From contig NZ_CP073586.1 in assembly GCF_022267555.1 (NCBI RefSeq), positions 2,285,501 through 2,349,500 on the forward strand: 64,000 bases of DNA. The letters are read 5' to 3'. Within the stretch, counting starts at the first letter, position 1, and the number at the start of each line of letters is the position of its first letter. This document shows positions 38,128-48,458 of this stretch, piece after piece. The translations under genes and the position numbers were made by a program. The DNA is from Proteiniphilum propionicum (GTDB lineage Bacteria; Bacteroidota; Bacteroidia; Bacteroidales; Dysgonomonadaceae). The notes beneath the pieces were generated by a model. The model had not been told where the DNA came from, did no database searches, and saw only the letters and a list, made by a program, of their open reading frames with translations.

Positions 38128-40203
38128 ATGAAAAAAATAATTATCATTTTATCGATTGTAACAGGATTAGGCGTAATAACGAGTGGATGTACCGATTATC
38201 TGGACTCTGATTACCTGTTTGATGAACGGATGTCTATTGAGGATGTTTTTAAGAATCAGGATTATACGAACGAGTGGATGGCGCGCGCATACGCCTATCT
38301 GGGTAACGGATATCTGCAGGATGTGGCCAGTAAAAAGGAGGTTCCTTTCAATTTTGCCGACGACATGTATTTCGATGGCGAAGGAAATCGGTACGCGAAC
38401 TGGAAAGCGGGCCGGTATAGTGAAAGCGGATTGAATGGTGAAGCCCAAGGTATATGGGAAAATGCATATAAGGGAATTCGCCAGGCTTCCATTTTGTTGG
38501 AATATATTGACCTGAATAAGGAGTTCAGCGAAGTGGAAATCACCGATATGAAAGGTCAGGCACATTTCCTGAGAGCTTACTACTACTGGATTATGCTTCG
38601 CACATATGGTCCAGTACCCGTTGTCCCTGATGCAGGAATAGATTACATGAAAGAGTATGACCAGGTTGCTCAACCCCGTAGTACTTATGACGAATGTGTG
38701 AATTATATCGAAAATGAGTTAATCATCGCTGCGGAAATGTTGCCGCTTCAACGTTCGGTGGAAGCGTTAGCCCGCCCTTCAAGGGGAGCCGCTCTTGCAC
38801 TTCGCGCCAAAGTCCTGTTGTTCGGAGCAAGCCCATTGTTCAATGGAAAAGCCCCGGCAGAGGTGGCAGCCGCCATGGTTGACAGAGGGGGGAATCCGCT
38901 TCTTTCTCCGACCTATGATGAGTCGAAATGGGCCAGAGCGGCTGCTGCGGCCAAAGATGTCATGGATTTGAATTTCTATACATTGCATGTCGCTTATTTC
39001 AAGGATACGGATGCAATTGGGTACCCGGCAACCGTTACTCCTCCCTATGACGAAAACTTTTCAGATAAGGATTGGCCGAACGGTTGGAAGAATATTGATC
39101 CATTTGAGTCTTACCGTTCATTGTTCAACGGTGAAATTCCTGCCAATGAAAATCCGGAATTGATTTTTACCAGAGGACAAAACAATTCGAATGAAAATAT
39201 TGCCACAATGGTCCTGCACCAGCTGCCGCGTACTTGGGGTAAGGGATACAATTCACATGCAATGACACAAAAACAGGTCGATGCTTACTATATGGCAGAT
39301 GGTACGGATACCCCGGGTATGAACTCCATGTATGCGAGCCAACCTGGTTATGAGGGTCGCTATGATAGCCGTGAACGCGCAACAGGGTATGTGGCTGCGA
39401 GTGAACTGGCTGATTATCCCGAATTGGGACCCCAGGGGGCAGGTGTCTCCAAGCAATATGCAAAACGTGAACCTCGTTTTTATGCATCTGTTGCCTACAA
39501 CGGAAGTACCTGGTATTTTCTGAATGCTGATGAATCTGCAGAGGAGCAAAAGAACAAGCAGATATTCTATTACCGCGGTGAGGACAACGGATATAAGATC
39601 AACTATTCACTGCTTACCGGTATTGGAATAAAGAAGTACGTGCATCCGGACGACATCAGTCTGATAGGAGGTTCGTATAACAGAGCCCGTATCCGGCCGA
39701 AAGTGGATCCGGCCATCCGTTATGCGGAAATATTGTTGATCTATGCGGAAGCATTGAATGAACTCACCGGACAGCATAGCATTCCTTCCTGGGACAGGAA
39801 CAAAACGCACTCTATCAGCCGCAATGTTGCTGAAATGAAGGCTGGTATCCAACCTGTACGTATTCGTGCAGGGGTACCCGATTATCCGGATAATGTGTAT
39901 GCCAATGCCGACCGATTTCGTGAGAAATTGAAGCGCGAGCGTCAGATTGAACTGTTTGCCGAAGGGCATCGCTATTTTGACCTTCGTCGTTGGATGGACG
40001 CCCCGGTAGAAGAGGCTGCCTCTACCTACGGTTGCAACATATATGCCGGCAAAGCAATGGCGGATCTTTTCCATACGCCAGTGGAAGTGCCCTCACTGGC
40101 ACCTATATTTGCTTTAAAGTCCTGGTTCTGGCCCATTCATCATACGGAATTGAAAAGGAATAAAGAATTGACCCAGAATCCGGGTTGGACAAATCCTGAA
40201 TAA
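38128..40203 (+). CDS. SusD/RagB-family glycan-binding lipoprotein
   Basis: A 691-residue lipoprotein (lipobox ITSGC near residue 21) with the SusD pattern of tetratricopeptide-like helices: EWMARAYAYLGNGYL, KGQAHFLRAYYYWIMLRTYGPVPVV, and C-terminal RFREKLKRERQIELFAEGHRYFDLRRW. It caps the SusC barrel and captures glycan. Position directly after SusC is standard. At 691 residues it is on the long side for the family. Confidence 0.95.
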   Translation: MKKIIIILSIVTGLGVITSGCTDYLDSDYLFDERMSIEDVFKNQDYTNEWMARAYAYLGNGYLQDVASKKEVPFNFADDMYFDGEGNRYANWKAGRYSESGLNGEAQGIWENAYKGIRQASILLEYIDLNKEFSEVEITDMKGQAHFLRAYYYWIMLRTYGPVPVVPDAGIDYMKEYDQVAQPRSTYDECVNYIENELIIAAEMLPLQRSVEALARPSRGAALALRAKVLLFGASPLFNGKAPAEVAAAMVDRGGNPLLSPTYDESKWARAAAAAKDVMDLNFYTLHVAYFKDTDAIGYPATVTPPYDENFSDKDWPNGWKNIDPFESYRSLFNGEIPANENPELIFTRGQNNSNENIATMVLHQLPRTWGKGYNSHAMTQKQVDAYYMADGTDTPGMNSMYASQPGYEGRYDSRERATGYVAASELADYPELGPQGAGVSKQYAKREPRFYASVAYNGSTWYFLNADESAEEQKNKQIFYYRGEDNGYKINYSLLTGIGIKKYVHPDDISLIGGSYNRARIRPKVDPAIRYAEILLIYAEALNELTGQHSIPSWDRNKTHSISRNVAEMKAGIQPVRIRAGVPDYPDNVYANADRFREKLKRERQIELFAEGHRYFDLRRWMDAPVEEAASTYGCNIYAGKAMADLFHTPVEVPSLAPIFALKSWFWPIHHTELKRNKELTQNPGWTNPE

Positions 40204-40220
40204 TTTTACATACTACAAAA

Positions 40221-41216
40221 ATGAAAAATATATATTATCTTTTTTTAGTGATCACAACAGCAATATGTTGTGTGTCATGCAACAACGAATGGGAAGATGA
40301 ACAATATGTGCAACAGGCTTCCTTTAAAGCCGAACCCGACGGAAATGGAGTGACTTTTGCATACCTGCGCTACCACCCCGAAGGGAAAGTGACCTATCAA
40401 CTTCCTGTAATTATCAGCGGTTCAACTCCGAATATACAAAAGCGTACAGTGCGTATAGGATTGGATCTCGATACAATGGCTGTTTTAAACGAAGAACGTT
40501 ATGGTCACCGTGAAGAACTCTATTTTAGAGTGTTGGATAAAAAATATTACAGTTTTCCGGAAACAGTCGAGGTCCCTGCCGGTGAATCTACCGTCACACT
40601 TCCCATAGAATTTACGTTGGGCGATCTGGATCAGTCTGACAAATGGGTGTTACCTCTGACCATTCTCGAAGATCCGGCGAACAATTACCAGCCGAATCCC
40701 CGGAAACACTATCGGAAGGCGCTGCTGCGGATCAATCCGTTTAATGATTATTCCGGTACATATGCTGGGACATTGTATAAAATTGTGTTGGAGGGAGACA
40801 CCCAGAATCCGATGACGTTAAGTAGTTACAGAACTTTTGTAGTGGATGATAAAACCATTTTTCTCTATGCGGGAGCTAGAAATATTGATTCTCCTGACCG
40901 TAAACTGTACAAGATTTTTGTTGAGTTTACCGATGAGAAGGTAGATCTCCTTACCAAAAAGTTGAATATTTATACGGATAATCCGGATATCAAACTGAAA
41001 GTAATCGGGCAACCGAGTTATTCGGTAGAGGAAGCAATGGATGCAACAAAGCCATACCTGAAGCATGTGTATATCACCTTGAATCTGGCATACGAATTTG
41101 ATGATTATACAACTATTCCGGGCAATGTGATCAAGTACTCGGTATCGGGATCTTTGTCTATGCAGCGTGACCTCAATACTCTGATTCCTGACGAAGATCA
41201 GCAAATTCAGTGGTAA
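40221..41216 (+). CDS. DUF4973/DUF4361-type surface lipoprotein
   Basis: A 331-residue lipoprotein (CVSC near residue 20). It begins with WEDEQYVQQASFKA and a strand-rich region with VTYQLPVIISGSTPN, like DUF4973/DUF1735, followed by a lipocalin-like C-terminal part (YSGTYAGTLYKIVLEGDTQ) like DUF4361. Such proteins commonly follow SusD and act as accessory glycan-binding proteins. No enzyme motif is seen. It is 18 bases after susD. Domain names are from recall of the pattern, so the exact family number is uncertain. Confidence 0.65.
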   Translation: MKNIYYLFLVITTAICCVSCNNEWEDEQYVQQASFKAEPDGNGVTFAYLRYHPEGKVTYQLPVIISGSTPNIQKRTVRIGLDLDTMAVLNEERYGHREELYFRVLDKKYYSFPETVEVPAGESTVTLPIEFTLGDLDQSDKWVLPLTILEDPANNYQPNPRKHYRKALLRINPFNDYSGTYAGTLYKIVLEGDTQNPMTLSSYRTFVVDDKTIFLYAGARNIDSPDRKLYKIFVEFTDEKVDLLTKKLNIYTDNPDIKLKVIGQPSYSVEEAMDATKPYLKHVYITLNLAYEFDDYTTIPGNVIKYSVSGSLSMQRDLNTLIPDEDQQIQW

Positions 41217-41305
41217 TGGAATGTTTGTGAGGGTGTACAGGGTTGCCGCAAATACAGGTAACCCTGTATCCTCCGCTACAAGTCAATAATTTAGAAGATA
41301 AAATA

Positions 41306-42955
41306 ATGATTATGAGTCAGATGAATATTGGTTATTGGTTGTCGCTTATTGTTGGCTTATATTTGTGCTCATGTGGGGATCCCGACAACAAAGTTATCCC
41401 GGCAGAAATTACCTATTTCTCTGTGTGGGATCAAAGAGCAGTCAATCATGTGCTTCACGTGGACAATGTAAATCATATCATTACCAATAAGCAGGAGATT
41501 CCCCCCTATGTCAATCTTTCCCGGTTGATTGCAGAATTCCGGTTAAATAATCAGAATGCAATACTTAAGGTTAACGGTAAGGAGCAGCAGAGTGGGAGAG
41601 GAGAAAACAATTTTTCTGAAGAGATCGTGTATGATCTTTTCGTTGCGGACAAAAAACAACAGTCATACAAGGTTACCATCACCAAGGAAGGATTATCGAA
41701 TAACTTCCGGACATTCACTTTTCCCGGTAAGCAGATGGAAAAATATCAACCCTCCATTCACCTGGAAACCGGGGAGATTTCAAATGAAAATGAAATCCCC
41801 CTGAATATAGATATCTCATCGTTACAACCGGAATTCACAACAATTGAAAAAAATGCGGTTGTCAAAGTAAACGGGGTGGCACAGACAAGCGGAGTTGGCA
41901 AACATGATTTTTCCAAGCCGGTTGTGTATGTCATTGAAGGGGAGGATGGCACTTCGAAAGAATTTACGGTGAGATTGAAACAGGGTCATGAGTATTATCT
42001 TACAAACCCTATTGTGGCGGGTAGTTATGCGGATCCGACAGTGATTCGTGTGGGGAATACTTTTTATCTTTATGTGACTTCAGGCCGTGTGAGAGGTTAT
42101 AAATCGACTGATATGGTTAATTGGAGCCGGATAGCGGGTAGTTCGAGTGAGGTGTTTAGTGAGAGACCGGATTTCACGGAAGATAATGTAAGTGAGACGG
42201 GGATGTGGGCACCCGATATCAACTATTTTGATGGCAAGTATGTGATGTATTATTCCATATCCAAATGGGGCGGGGGGGCCACATGCGGGATAGGTGTGGG
42301 GATATCTGATCTGGCACAGGGGCCTTTTTTGCCTCCTCCGGGCAATTCTGATGGTAAATTATTTGTCAGTTCAGAGATGGGTGTCCATAATTCAATTGAT
42401 CCTTGTTTTTTTGAGGAGAACGGACAACGCTATCTTTTTTGGGGGAGCTTCCATGGTATTTTTATGACAGAGCTGACGGCAGACGGGTATGCCGTGAAGG
42501 ATACGACGAAAAAGAAACAGATTGCCGGTAACTCTTTTGAAGCTACGTATATTCACAAGAGGGGGAGTTACTACTACCTGTTTGCATCTACCGGTGCATG
42601 TTGCGAGGGGATGAACAGTTCCTACAAAGTGGTGGTCGGAAGATCCACTCAGCTTGGAGGCCCTTATCTGAGCAGGAGCGGTGTGGATATGAAGAATTAT
42701 GATGCCTGGAATCCACCCGGTTACCAGCCAGTAGTGATCAGGGGCGATGAGATGTTTGCAGGTCCGGGTCACAATTCGAGAATTATTACCGATGACAAGG
42801 GAGTAGATTGGATGCTTTATCACGCTTATGTCCATAATGGAAGTGACTCCCGTAGTTTAATGATCGATAAAGTGGAATGGGATGCAGAGGGATGGCCTGT
42901 AGTGGGTAATGGTACCCCATCTTTTGCAATGAAAGAAGTTCCATTTTTTAATTGA
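41306..42955 (+). CDS. GH43 family enzyme, endo-arabinanase-like, with N-terminal Ig-like repeats
   Basis: A 549-residue lipoprotein (MIMSQMNIGYWLSLIVGLYLCSCG). Two related beta-sandwich repeats cover residues 30-230 (motif KVNGKEQQSGRGENNFSEE in one and KVNGVAQTSGVGKHDFSKP in the other), then a GH43 five-bladed propeller. The catalytic base Asp lies in GSYADPTVIRV, a second Asp in NSIDPCFFEENG, and the acid Glu in FEATYIHKRGSYYYLF. The sequence STGACCEGMNSSYKVVVGRS strongly recalls arabinan endo-1,5-alpha-arabinosidases. It would cut arabinan at the cell surface. Confidence 0.8.
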   Translation: MIMSQMNIGYWLSLIVGLYLCSCGDPDNKVIPAEITYFSVWDQRAVNHVLHVDNVNHIITNKQEIPPYVNLSRLIAEFRLNNQNAILKVNGKEQQSGRGENNFSEEIVYDLFVADKKQQSYKVTITKEGLSNNFRTFTFPGKQMEKYQPSIHLETGEISNENEIPLNIDISSLQPEFTTIEKNAVVKVNGVAQTSGVGKHDFSKPVVYVIEGEDGTSKEFTVRLKQGHEYYLTNPIVAGSYADPTVIRVGNTFYLYVTSGRVRGYKSTDMVNWSRIAGSSSEVFSERPDFTEDNVSETGMWAPDINYFDGKYVMYYSISKWGGGATCGIGVGISDLAQGPFLPPPGNSDGKLFVSSEMGVHNSIDPCFFEENGQRYLFWGSFHGIFMTELTADGYAVKDTTKKKQIAGNSFEATYIHKRGSYYYLFASTGACCEGMNSSYKVVVGRSTQLGGPYLSRSGVDMKNYDAWNPPGYQPVVIRGDEMFAGPGHNSRIITDDKGVDWMLYHAYVHNGSDSRSLMIDKVEWDAEGWPVVGNGTPSFAMKEVPFFN

Positions 42956-42965
42956 TATATAATCA

Positions 42966-44273
42966 ATGATGAATGCAATCCAATGTGGTTTCCTATTAGG
43001 CTTTTGGTTACTTTTTTTCCCCGTTTCGTCCTGCGGGAGCAGTGGTGACATCCAGGGAGAGGAAATACCAGATAAGAATGAAGAGGAATTGGTAGATCCT
43101 GTAATCGGACTTGTTGCCAAAAAAACTGCTAAGGCGAATGAATTGGAACTTGCCTGGAGTAACCCTCCCAATACCGCATCAGTTGAAATCTCTTATTTAC
43201 GGGAAGATGATGATGAGGCTAGTAACACGATTATCAATGTAAGGGTGTATAGCGAAAAAAAAAGCAGCTACCTGATAAAATTATCGAAATATGGAACATA
43301 TCAAATTGGAGTGGTAGCTATCAATCATTATGGAAGACGTTCCGAGAAAGTTACAATTACTGCTACCCCTGCTAAAGAAGATGCGCCACCTTCATTTGAG
43401 ATCATTCACAACACACTGCCGATTGCAGACCCTCATGTGTTATATCACAACGGTAAATACTATGCTTACGGTACCCGTATCAATGGTTTCGAAGTATATA
43501 TCTCGGAGGATCTCGAGCATTGGAGGCGGAACGAAAGCCTTGCACTGCCCCCGGAGAACTCCTGGGGAACAAGATGGTTCTGGGCGCCTGAAGTCTATTA
43601 CATAGCGTCCAAGAACAGATTTTTCATGTTTTATTCTGTAGATGAACACATCTGTGTTGCTTCAGCCACCAGGCCGGAAGGACCGTTTGTGCAGGATGAA
43701 AGAAGGCCGATTGTACCCAATGAGAAAGGGATCGACACTTCGTTGTTTATTGACGATGATGGTACACCTTATCTTTATTATGTGCGTTTTACTGATGGGA
43801 ACGTGATATGGGTGGCTGAAATGAATGATGACCTGAAGAGTATAAAATCTGAAACACTCACAAGATGCATCACAGCTTCAGAACCCTGGGAGAGAATCCA
43901 GGGTAAAGTTGCTGAAGGCCCCTCAATATTGAAGAGGGGGAATACGTACTACCTGATTTATTCAGCCAATCATTTTGAAAGTAAAGATTATGCGGTGGGC
44001 TATGCCACGTCGAACTCTCCTATGGGGCCTTGGATTAAGTACAGCGGAAATCCGATCCTGCGCAGAGACAAACCAGCAGCATCCGGCTTGATTGGTACTG
44101 GTCATGGTGCACCTTTCGTGACAGCAGATGGGAGTTATAAGTATATCTATCATGCCCATTCGAGCATGAGCAGCGTGGGACCCCGTACCTCGTATATCAA
44201 CGATTTGAACTTTTCGGAAGATGGGGAAATTACCATAACCGGAAAACCAATCAGACCGAAGGTTATAAAATAA
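42966..44273 (+). CDS. GH43 enzyme with N-terminal DUF4959-like domain
   Basis: A 435-residue lipoprotein (VSSCGSSG near residue 23). Residues 38-130 form the fibronectin-like domain also found at 46858, 48459 and 51097 (landmarks ANELELAWSNPP, SVEISYL, YGRRSEKVTITATP). The GH43 propeller follows, with Asp in PIADPHVLYHNGKYY, Asp in IDTSLFIDDDGTPYL and Glu in KVAEGPSILKRGNTYYLIY, so the triad is complete. It is 10 bases after the previous GH43. Substrate is unknown; alpha-arabinofuranosidase or galactanase activity are both possible in this family. Confidence 0.8.
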   Translation: MMNAIQCGFLLGFWLLFFPVSSCGSSGDIQGEEIPDKNEEELVDPVIGLVAKKTAKANELELAWSNPPNTASVEISYLREDDDEASNTIINVRVYSEKKSSYLIKLSKYGTYQIGVVAINHYGRRSEKVTITATPAKEDAPPSFEIIHNTLPIADPHVLYHNGKYYAYGTRINGFEVYISEDLEHWRRNESLALPPENSWGTRWFWAPEVYYIASKNRFFMFYSVDEHICVASATRPEGPFVQDERRPIVPNEKGIDTSLFIDDDGTPYLYYVRFTDGNVIWVAEMNDDLKSIKSETLTRCITASEPWERIQGKVAEGPSILKRGNTYYLIYSANHFESKDYAVGYATSNSPMGPWIKYSGNPILRRDKPAASGLIGTGHGAPFVTADGSYKYIYHAHSSMSSVGPRTSYINDLNFSEDGEITITGKPIRPKVIK

Positions 44274-44462
44274 AAGAGGAAATGAAACGAGCATGATAAT
44301 CATAATCACACAAGTACATGATTAAAGCGAGTTCCATATGATACCTTTGAAGATCAATAATTTTAATCATATGAAACATCCATGTTGAGAATTTAAAACA
44401 TCCAAAGGAATGAAAATGGGGAATTTCCGTACATTTGCCGTACTCATTAAACGGAATAATTT

Positions 44463-45721
44463 ATGGAATCACAAGTGTCATTCAACCAGGTTGTCTCCCG
44501 GGGATGCGGGATAGACGTCCACAAGAAGATGTTAGTGGCCACCATAAGTGGCGAAGGACTTAGGACGGAAACCCATGAATTCGGGACCGTGACGCGCTCT
44601 TTGACAGAATTGAAAGACTGGTTATTGGAAAACAGGGTAACCCACGTTGTAATGGAGAGTACGGGAGTCTATTGGAAGCCTGTCTATCATGTCCTTGAGC
44701 CCTCGGGATTGACAGTTTGGATTGTTAATGCCCGTCACGTGAAGAACGTACCGGGGCATAAGACGGACAAGCAGGACTGCAGGTGGCTGTGCAAGTTATT
44801 GCTTGCCGGCTTGCTAAAACCCAGTTATATTCCCCCTCGGGAACAACGGTAGTTACGGGATTTGACGCGTTACCGGACCAAACTGGTACAGGATATCTCC
44901 TCGAACAGGAACCGTATCATCCGCATCCTGGAAGACTGCAATGTGAAACTTTCAAGCGTGTTAAGCGACACCTCGGGAGTAACGGCAACCAGACTGATCG
45001 ACAAGTTGTGCCAGGGGAAAGAAGTGACCATGGGCGATATTGAAGAGGTATACCACAAAAAGATAGAAGCCACCAAAGAGGAACTTTTTGAAGCCTGTAA
45101 CGGTTACATCACCGACCACCACATCTACCTGCTGGGCACAATCCGGGGGAACAACCGCCACCTGGAGTCTCTCATACGGGATTTGAATGAAAAGATCAAA
45201 CATGCCCTTGCCCCTTATGAGAATGCCCTGGAACGTCTGCGGGAGATCCCGGGATTGAACCGCAAGAGCGTGGAGGACCTTATCGCCGAGATCGGGCTGG
45301 ACATGGATGTTTTCCCAAATGAGAAGCATCTAAGCAGTTGGGTGGGCATTTCACCGGGTAACAATGAGAGTGCCGGTAAAAAAAAACGGACGCACCACCC
45401 ACGGGAACAAGCAGGCTAAATCCATCCTGAGCCAATCGGCATGGGCGGCGTCGCGGACAAAAGACACGTTCTACCATGCCCGGTACCATCGCCTGGCAGC
45501 TCGCCGCGGCAAAAAAAGGGCCATCGTGGCCGTGGCCCACTCCATCCTCAAGTCGGTGTATCATGTCTTAAAAGACTAAGTCCCTTACAATGAACTGGGA
45601 GCCGATTATTTAAACAGCCGGGTGGAAGCAAGGCGCAAAAGGTATCTGAAGGCAGAGTTGGAAAAGATGGGATATTGCGTCGAGCTTGTCCCGCATAATC
45701 CCGTCAGTCCTGCCGGAAGTT
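44463..45721 (+). pseudogene. IS110-family transposase, three or more lesions
   Basis: The DEDD N-terminal domain is recognisable: GIDVHKKMLVATI (Asp), VVMESTGVYWKPV (Glu), HKTDKQDCRWLCKL (Asp). An in-frame TAG at 44850-44852 follows REQR, then RDLTRYRTKLVQDISSNRNR continues in frame. In the C-terminal domain (IPGLNRKSVEDLIAEIG, WVGISPGNNES) an A9 run near 45379 causes a frameshift; the correct frame resumes with RTTHGNKQAKSILSQSAWAA. After HVLKD another stop (TAA) interrupts VPYNELGADYL. The gene is dead. The element separates the transport block from the second enzyme block of the locus. Confidence 0.85.
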
Positions 45722-46023
45722 GAAAGTCACCAACCCTGACATAAACGGGAAACAAGTACCAAAGGTCGATTTTTACTGGCGTACGGCGCGACAAGGCGTC
45801 CAAGTCGAATATGAAACTGACCTCAACAGGTAAGCACCCAAAGTTGTTGCACAAGAGCACGCATATGAAATTTTAAACCCTTCTTACCTGTTTGTCTTTC
45901 CGATAACCGGTGCATTTGTCCAAAAGATGAGTGCTGTCTTTTGTTTTGTCAAAACGAAGAAATATAATTTTTAAAATGAATTAAATCATTAATTAATAGA
46001 TATATATATCGAACAATTTACAT
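45722..46023. other. Non-coding 3' flank of the IS110 remnant and leader of the GH16-fold gene
   Basis: The 302 bases hold no recognisable gene. The first 150 or so probably belong to the IS110 element's non-coding end, but no exact boundary is visible, as IS110 elements often lack clear terminal repeats. The AT-rich last 60 bases before 46024 may carry a promoter for the downstream block. Confidence 0.4.
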
Positions 46024-46833
46024 ATGAAAAGAAACATTCTACAGTTCACGATATTATTGCTTCTTGCCTCCTTTTTTTCTTGTTCAGATAAAAAAGACGA
46101 TCCTGAAAAATATAGAAAAGGGTGGATTCTCGTTTGGGAAGACAATTTCACGGACTCGTCCGATCCAAGTGTTTGGAAGAAAATACCCCGCGGAAAACAT
46201 CCTATGAACAAGTATATGAGCGAGAATAGTTTCCTTTATATTCATCAGGACGGAAACCTTGTCTTACGGGGAATGCAGAATTTATCAGAAAGTAGCGCGA
46301 TTCCTTTTCTCACGGGAGGAATCACCAGAGAAGGTTTTAAAGAGAATGAAACCGGAAGAATAGAAATTAGGGCATCTATTAATCCCGCATCAGGTGCATG
46401 GACTTTCATTCGACTTTTGCCTGAAAATCGGAAGGAGAATATCGCGATCAATATTATGGAGCAGTATAACTATGATGATTTCATTTATCAATCTGTTACG
46501 ACTGAATATACTACAATAAAAAAGATGACTGACAATCCACCTTCCACTATGATAGTGGGAGTAAACCCTGCCCGGTATCATATTTATGGAGTAGAGAAAT
46601 ATCCCGACAGCTTGGTGTTTTATGTAGACGGGGTTCGTACCAGAAAATATCCCAGGATACTGACCCAGATTACTGGGCAATTTCCATTTAATGATCAGGA
46701 TTTAAATCTTCATATTGGTATTTGTATCAATAAAGAAACGGACTCCGATGCGTTACCAGTAGATATGTTTATTGATTGGGTACGCTATTATAAGCAGATT
46801 CCTCCTACCGAGGGTGTAATGAATGACCAATAG
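46024..46833 (+). CDS. GH16-fold lipoprotein with a degenerate active site
   Basis: A 269-residue lipoprotein (FFSCSDKKDD near residue 19) with a concanavalin-like fold like GH16: ILVWEDNFTDSSDPSVWKK at the start, GRIEIRASINPASGAWTFIRLLP in the middle, FPFNDQDLNLHIGICI near the end. The family's catalytic motif E-x-D-x-x-E aligns with IAINIME (residues 140-146): the nucleophile Glu is Ala141 and the Asp is Asn143, and only the acid/base Glu146 remains. Enzyme activity is therefore unlikely; a glycan-binding role is possible. The alignment rests on the surrounding strand pattern. It is 24 bases before the GH76 gene. Confidence 0.75.
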   Translation: MKRNILQFTILLLLASFFSCSDKKDDPEKYRKGWILVWEDNFTDSSDPSVWKKIPRGKHPMNKYMSENSFLYIHQDGNLVLRGMQNLSESSAIPFLTGGITREGFKENETGRIEIRASINPASGAWTFIRLLPENRKENIAINIMEQYNYDDFIYQSVTTEYTTIKKMTDNPPSTMIVGVNPARYHIYGVEKYPDSLVFYVDGVRTRKYPRILTQITGQFPFNDQDLNLHIGICINKETDSDALPVDMFIDWVRYYKQIPPTEGVMNDQ

Positions 46834-46857
46834 TTCTGTATTCAAATTAAATGTAAC

Positions 46858-48399
46858 ATGAAAAATAACAACGCTATATTGTTCTTTGTAGGATGGATTC
46901 TCTTTTCCTTACCATTGGTAATTTCATGTGCTGGTGATGATCCTATACCGGATGACAGTGGCAAGGATAACGGAGGAGGAAATGAGGTCATAACCGTTTC
47001 TCCCGTAAATGATCTGGCAGTGGAAGAAACAGGGAAAGCAAATGAACTGTACGTAACTTGGACTTACCCTTCAGAAGCCCTTTCCGTTGAAATATCCTAC
47101 CTGCCGGAAGGAGAAGATGAAGCCGGAGCAGTGAATAACAATATACGCCGGACTACAGGTGATAAAGGTTCTTTCCTGATAAAAGTATCGGAACACGGGA
47201 CCTATATTGTGGGGGCAGTAGCCATTGACAATTACGGAAACCGCTCGGAGAAAGTAACTGTCAAAGCCACTCCCACGAGGGAAGAAGATGTGCCGAAAAC
47301 CCTTTTTATAGAACGGGCCGATATACTTATGAGTTCGCTTATAGACCTCTGTTTCGGAAAGTCGCCCCGTGATTGCTGGAATACCAGGTATCCCAATGCG
47401 ACAGGCCCCTATTGGGATGGAGATGCTGTGGTATGGGGACAGGGGGCCGGCCTTTCTGGATTCGTGGCATTGCGGAATGCTGCTATTGGTACTGAATATG
47501 AGGCGAAATACACTGCTATGACGGATCGTATGTACAACAGTATTAACAGTTTTATCACTACCGATAATAACCTGAAAGCCTATGCCGTTTATCCGCAGAA
47601 CGGGAATCAAAGATTCTATGACGATAATGTATGGATAGGTTTGGATATGGCCGAGTTATATAGACAAACCGGAGAAAACCATTTCCTTGAAAAGGCTGAA
47701 ATGGTATGGGATTATCTAATGGTAGGAAATACAAGTTCGGCAGGAGGTGGCATTCTCTGGAGAGAAATACCGGCATACAGCAACAAACACACCTGTTCCA
47801 CGGCACCGGCGGCAGTACTGGGATGTAAACTCTATGAAATAACAAAAGAGGAAAAGTATCTCAGTAAAGCTAAAGAATTGTACGCTTGGCTAAAGCAGTA
47901 TTTGCAGGATCCTAGTGACCATCTCTTTTATGACAATATCACCCCGGGGATGGTGGTGGATAAAGCCAAATATAGTTATAATTCAGGCCAGCCGATGCAG
48001 GCTGCCTGCTTGCTCTACAATATCACCGGCGAACAAAAGTACCTGGAAGATGCCAGCCAGATAGCAATTTCTGCCCACCGGAGGTGGTTCTCTTTATATA
48101 ATTCCAAAGAGCTGGGTGAAGAATTCTACCGGATCAATGGAGACCATGCATGGTTCTTTGCCATTATGTTCCGGGGATTTATTGAACTGTACAGGATCGA
48201 TAACAGAAGGACTTATATTAATTCATTTGAAAAGAGTATGTTGCAGGCATGGGAGTCGGAATGCCGTGATAGGGCTACCAATTTGTTGAGTAACAGGTAT
48301 TTTGTAAATCAGACCCAAACCTCCTGGGAAGTATTGCACGAAGGAGGATTTGTGGAGATGCTTGCGCAACTCGCGGCATTGGAAAAAGAGGGGCTATAA
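46858..48399 (+). CDS. GH76-type enzyme with N-terminal DUF4959-like domain
   Basis: A 513-residue lipoprotein (VISCAGDD near residue 24). The shared DUF4959-like domain covers about residues 45-140. An (alpha/alpha)6 barrel follows with RFYDDNVWIGLDMAELYRQTG, where the adjacent Asp pair is the catalytic signature of GH76 alpha-1,6-mannanases. YPNATGPYWDGDAVVWGQGAG and WEVLHEGGFVEMLAQL also fit. Known GH76 enzymes act on alpha-1,6-mannan, which fits the GH130 upstream better than a purely pectic substrate. It has a signal for surface anchoring. No lesion is seen. Confidence 0.78.
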   Translation: MKNNNAILFFVGWILFSLPLVISCAGDDPIPDDSGKDNGGGNEVITVSPVNDLAVEETGKANELYVTWTYPSEALSVEISYLPEGEDEAGAVNNNIRRTTGDKGSFLIKVSEHGTYIVGAVAIDNYGNRSEKVTVKATPTREEDVPKTLFIERADILMSSLIDLCFGKSPRDCWNTRYPNATGPYWDGDAVVWGQGAGLSGFVALRNAAIGTEYEAKYTAMTDRMYNSINSFITTDNNLKAYAVYPQNGNQRFYDDNVWIGLDMAELYRQTGENHFLEKAEMVWDYLMVGNTSSAGGGILWREIPAYSNKHTCSTAPAAVLGCKLYEITKEEKYLSKAKELYAWLKQYLQDPSDHLFYDNITPGMVVDKAKYSYNSGQPMQAACLLYNITGEQKYLEDASQIAISAHRRWFSLYNSKELGEEFYRINGDHAWFFAIMFRGFIELYRIDNRRTYINSFEKSMLQAWESECRDRATNLLSNRYFVNQTQTSWEVLHEGGFVEMLAQLAALEKEGL

Positions 48400-48458
48400 A
48401 ATTAAACGAATTAAATCAACTCCCGTATGGGATATATAAGCAACTAAAGCGAAGACAT

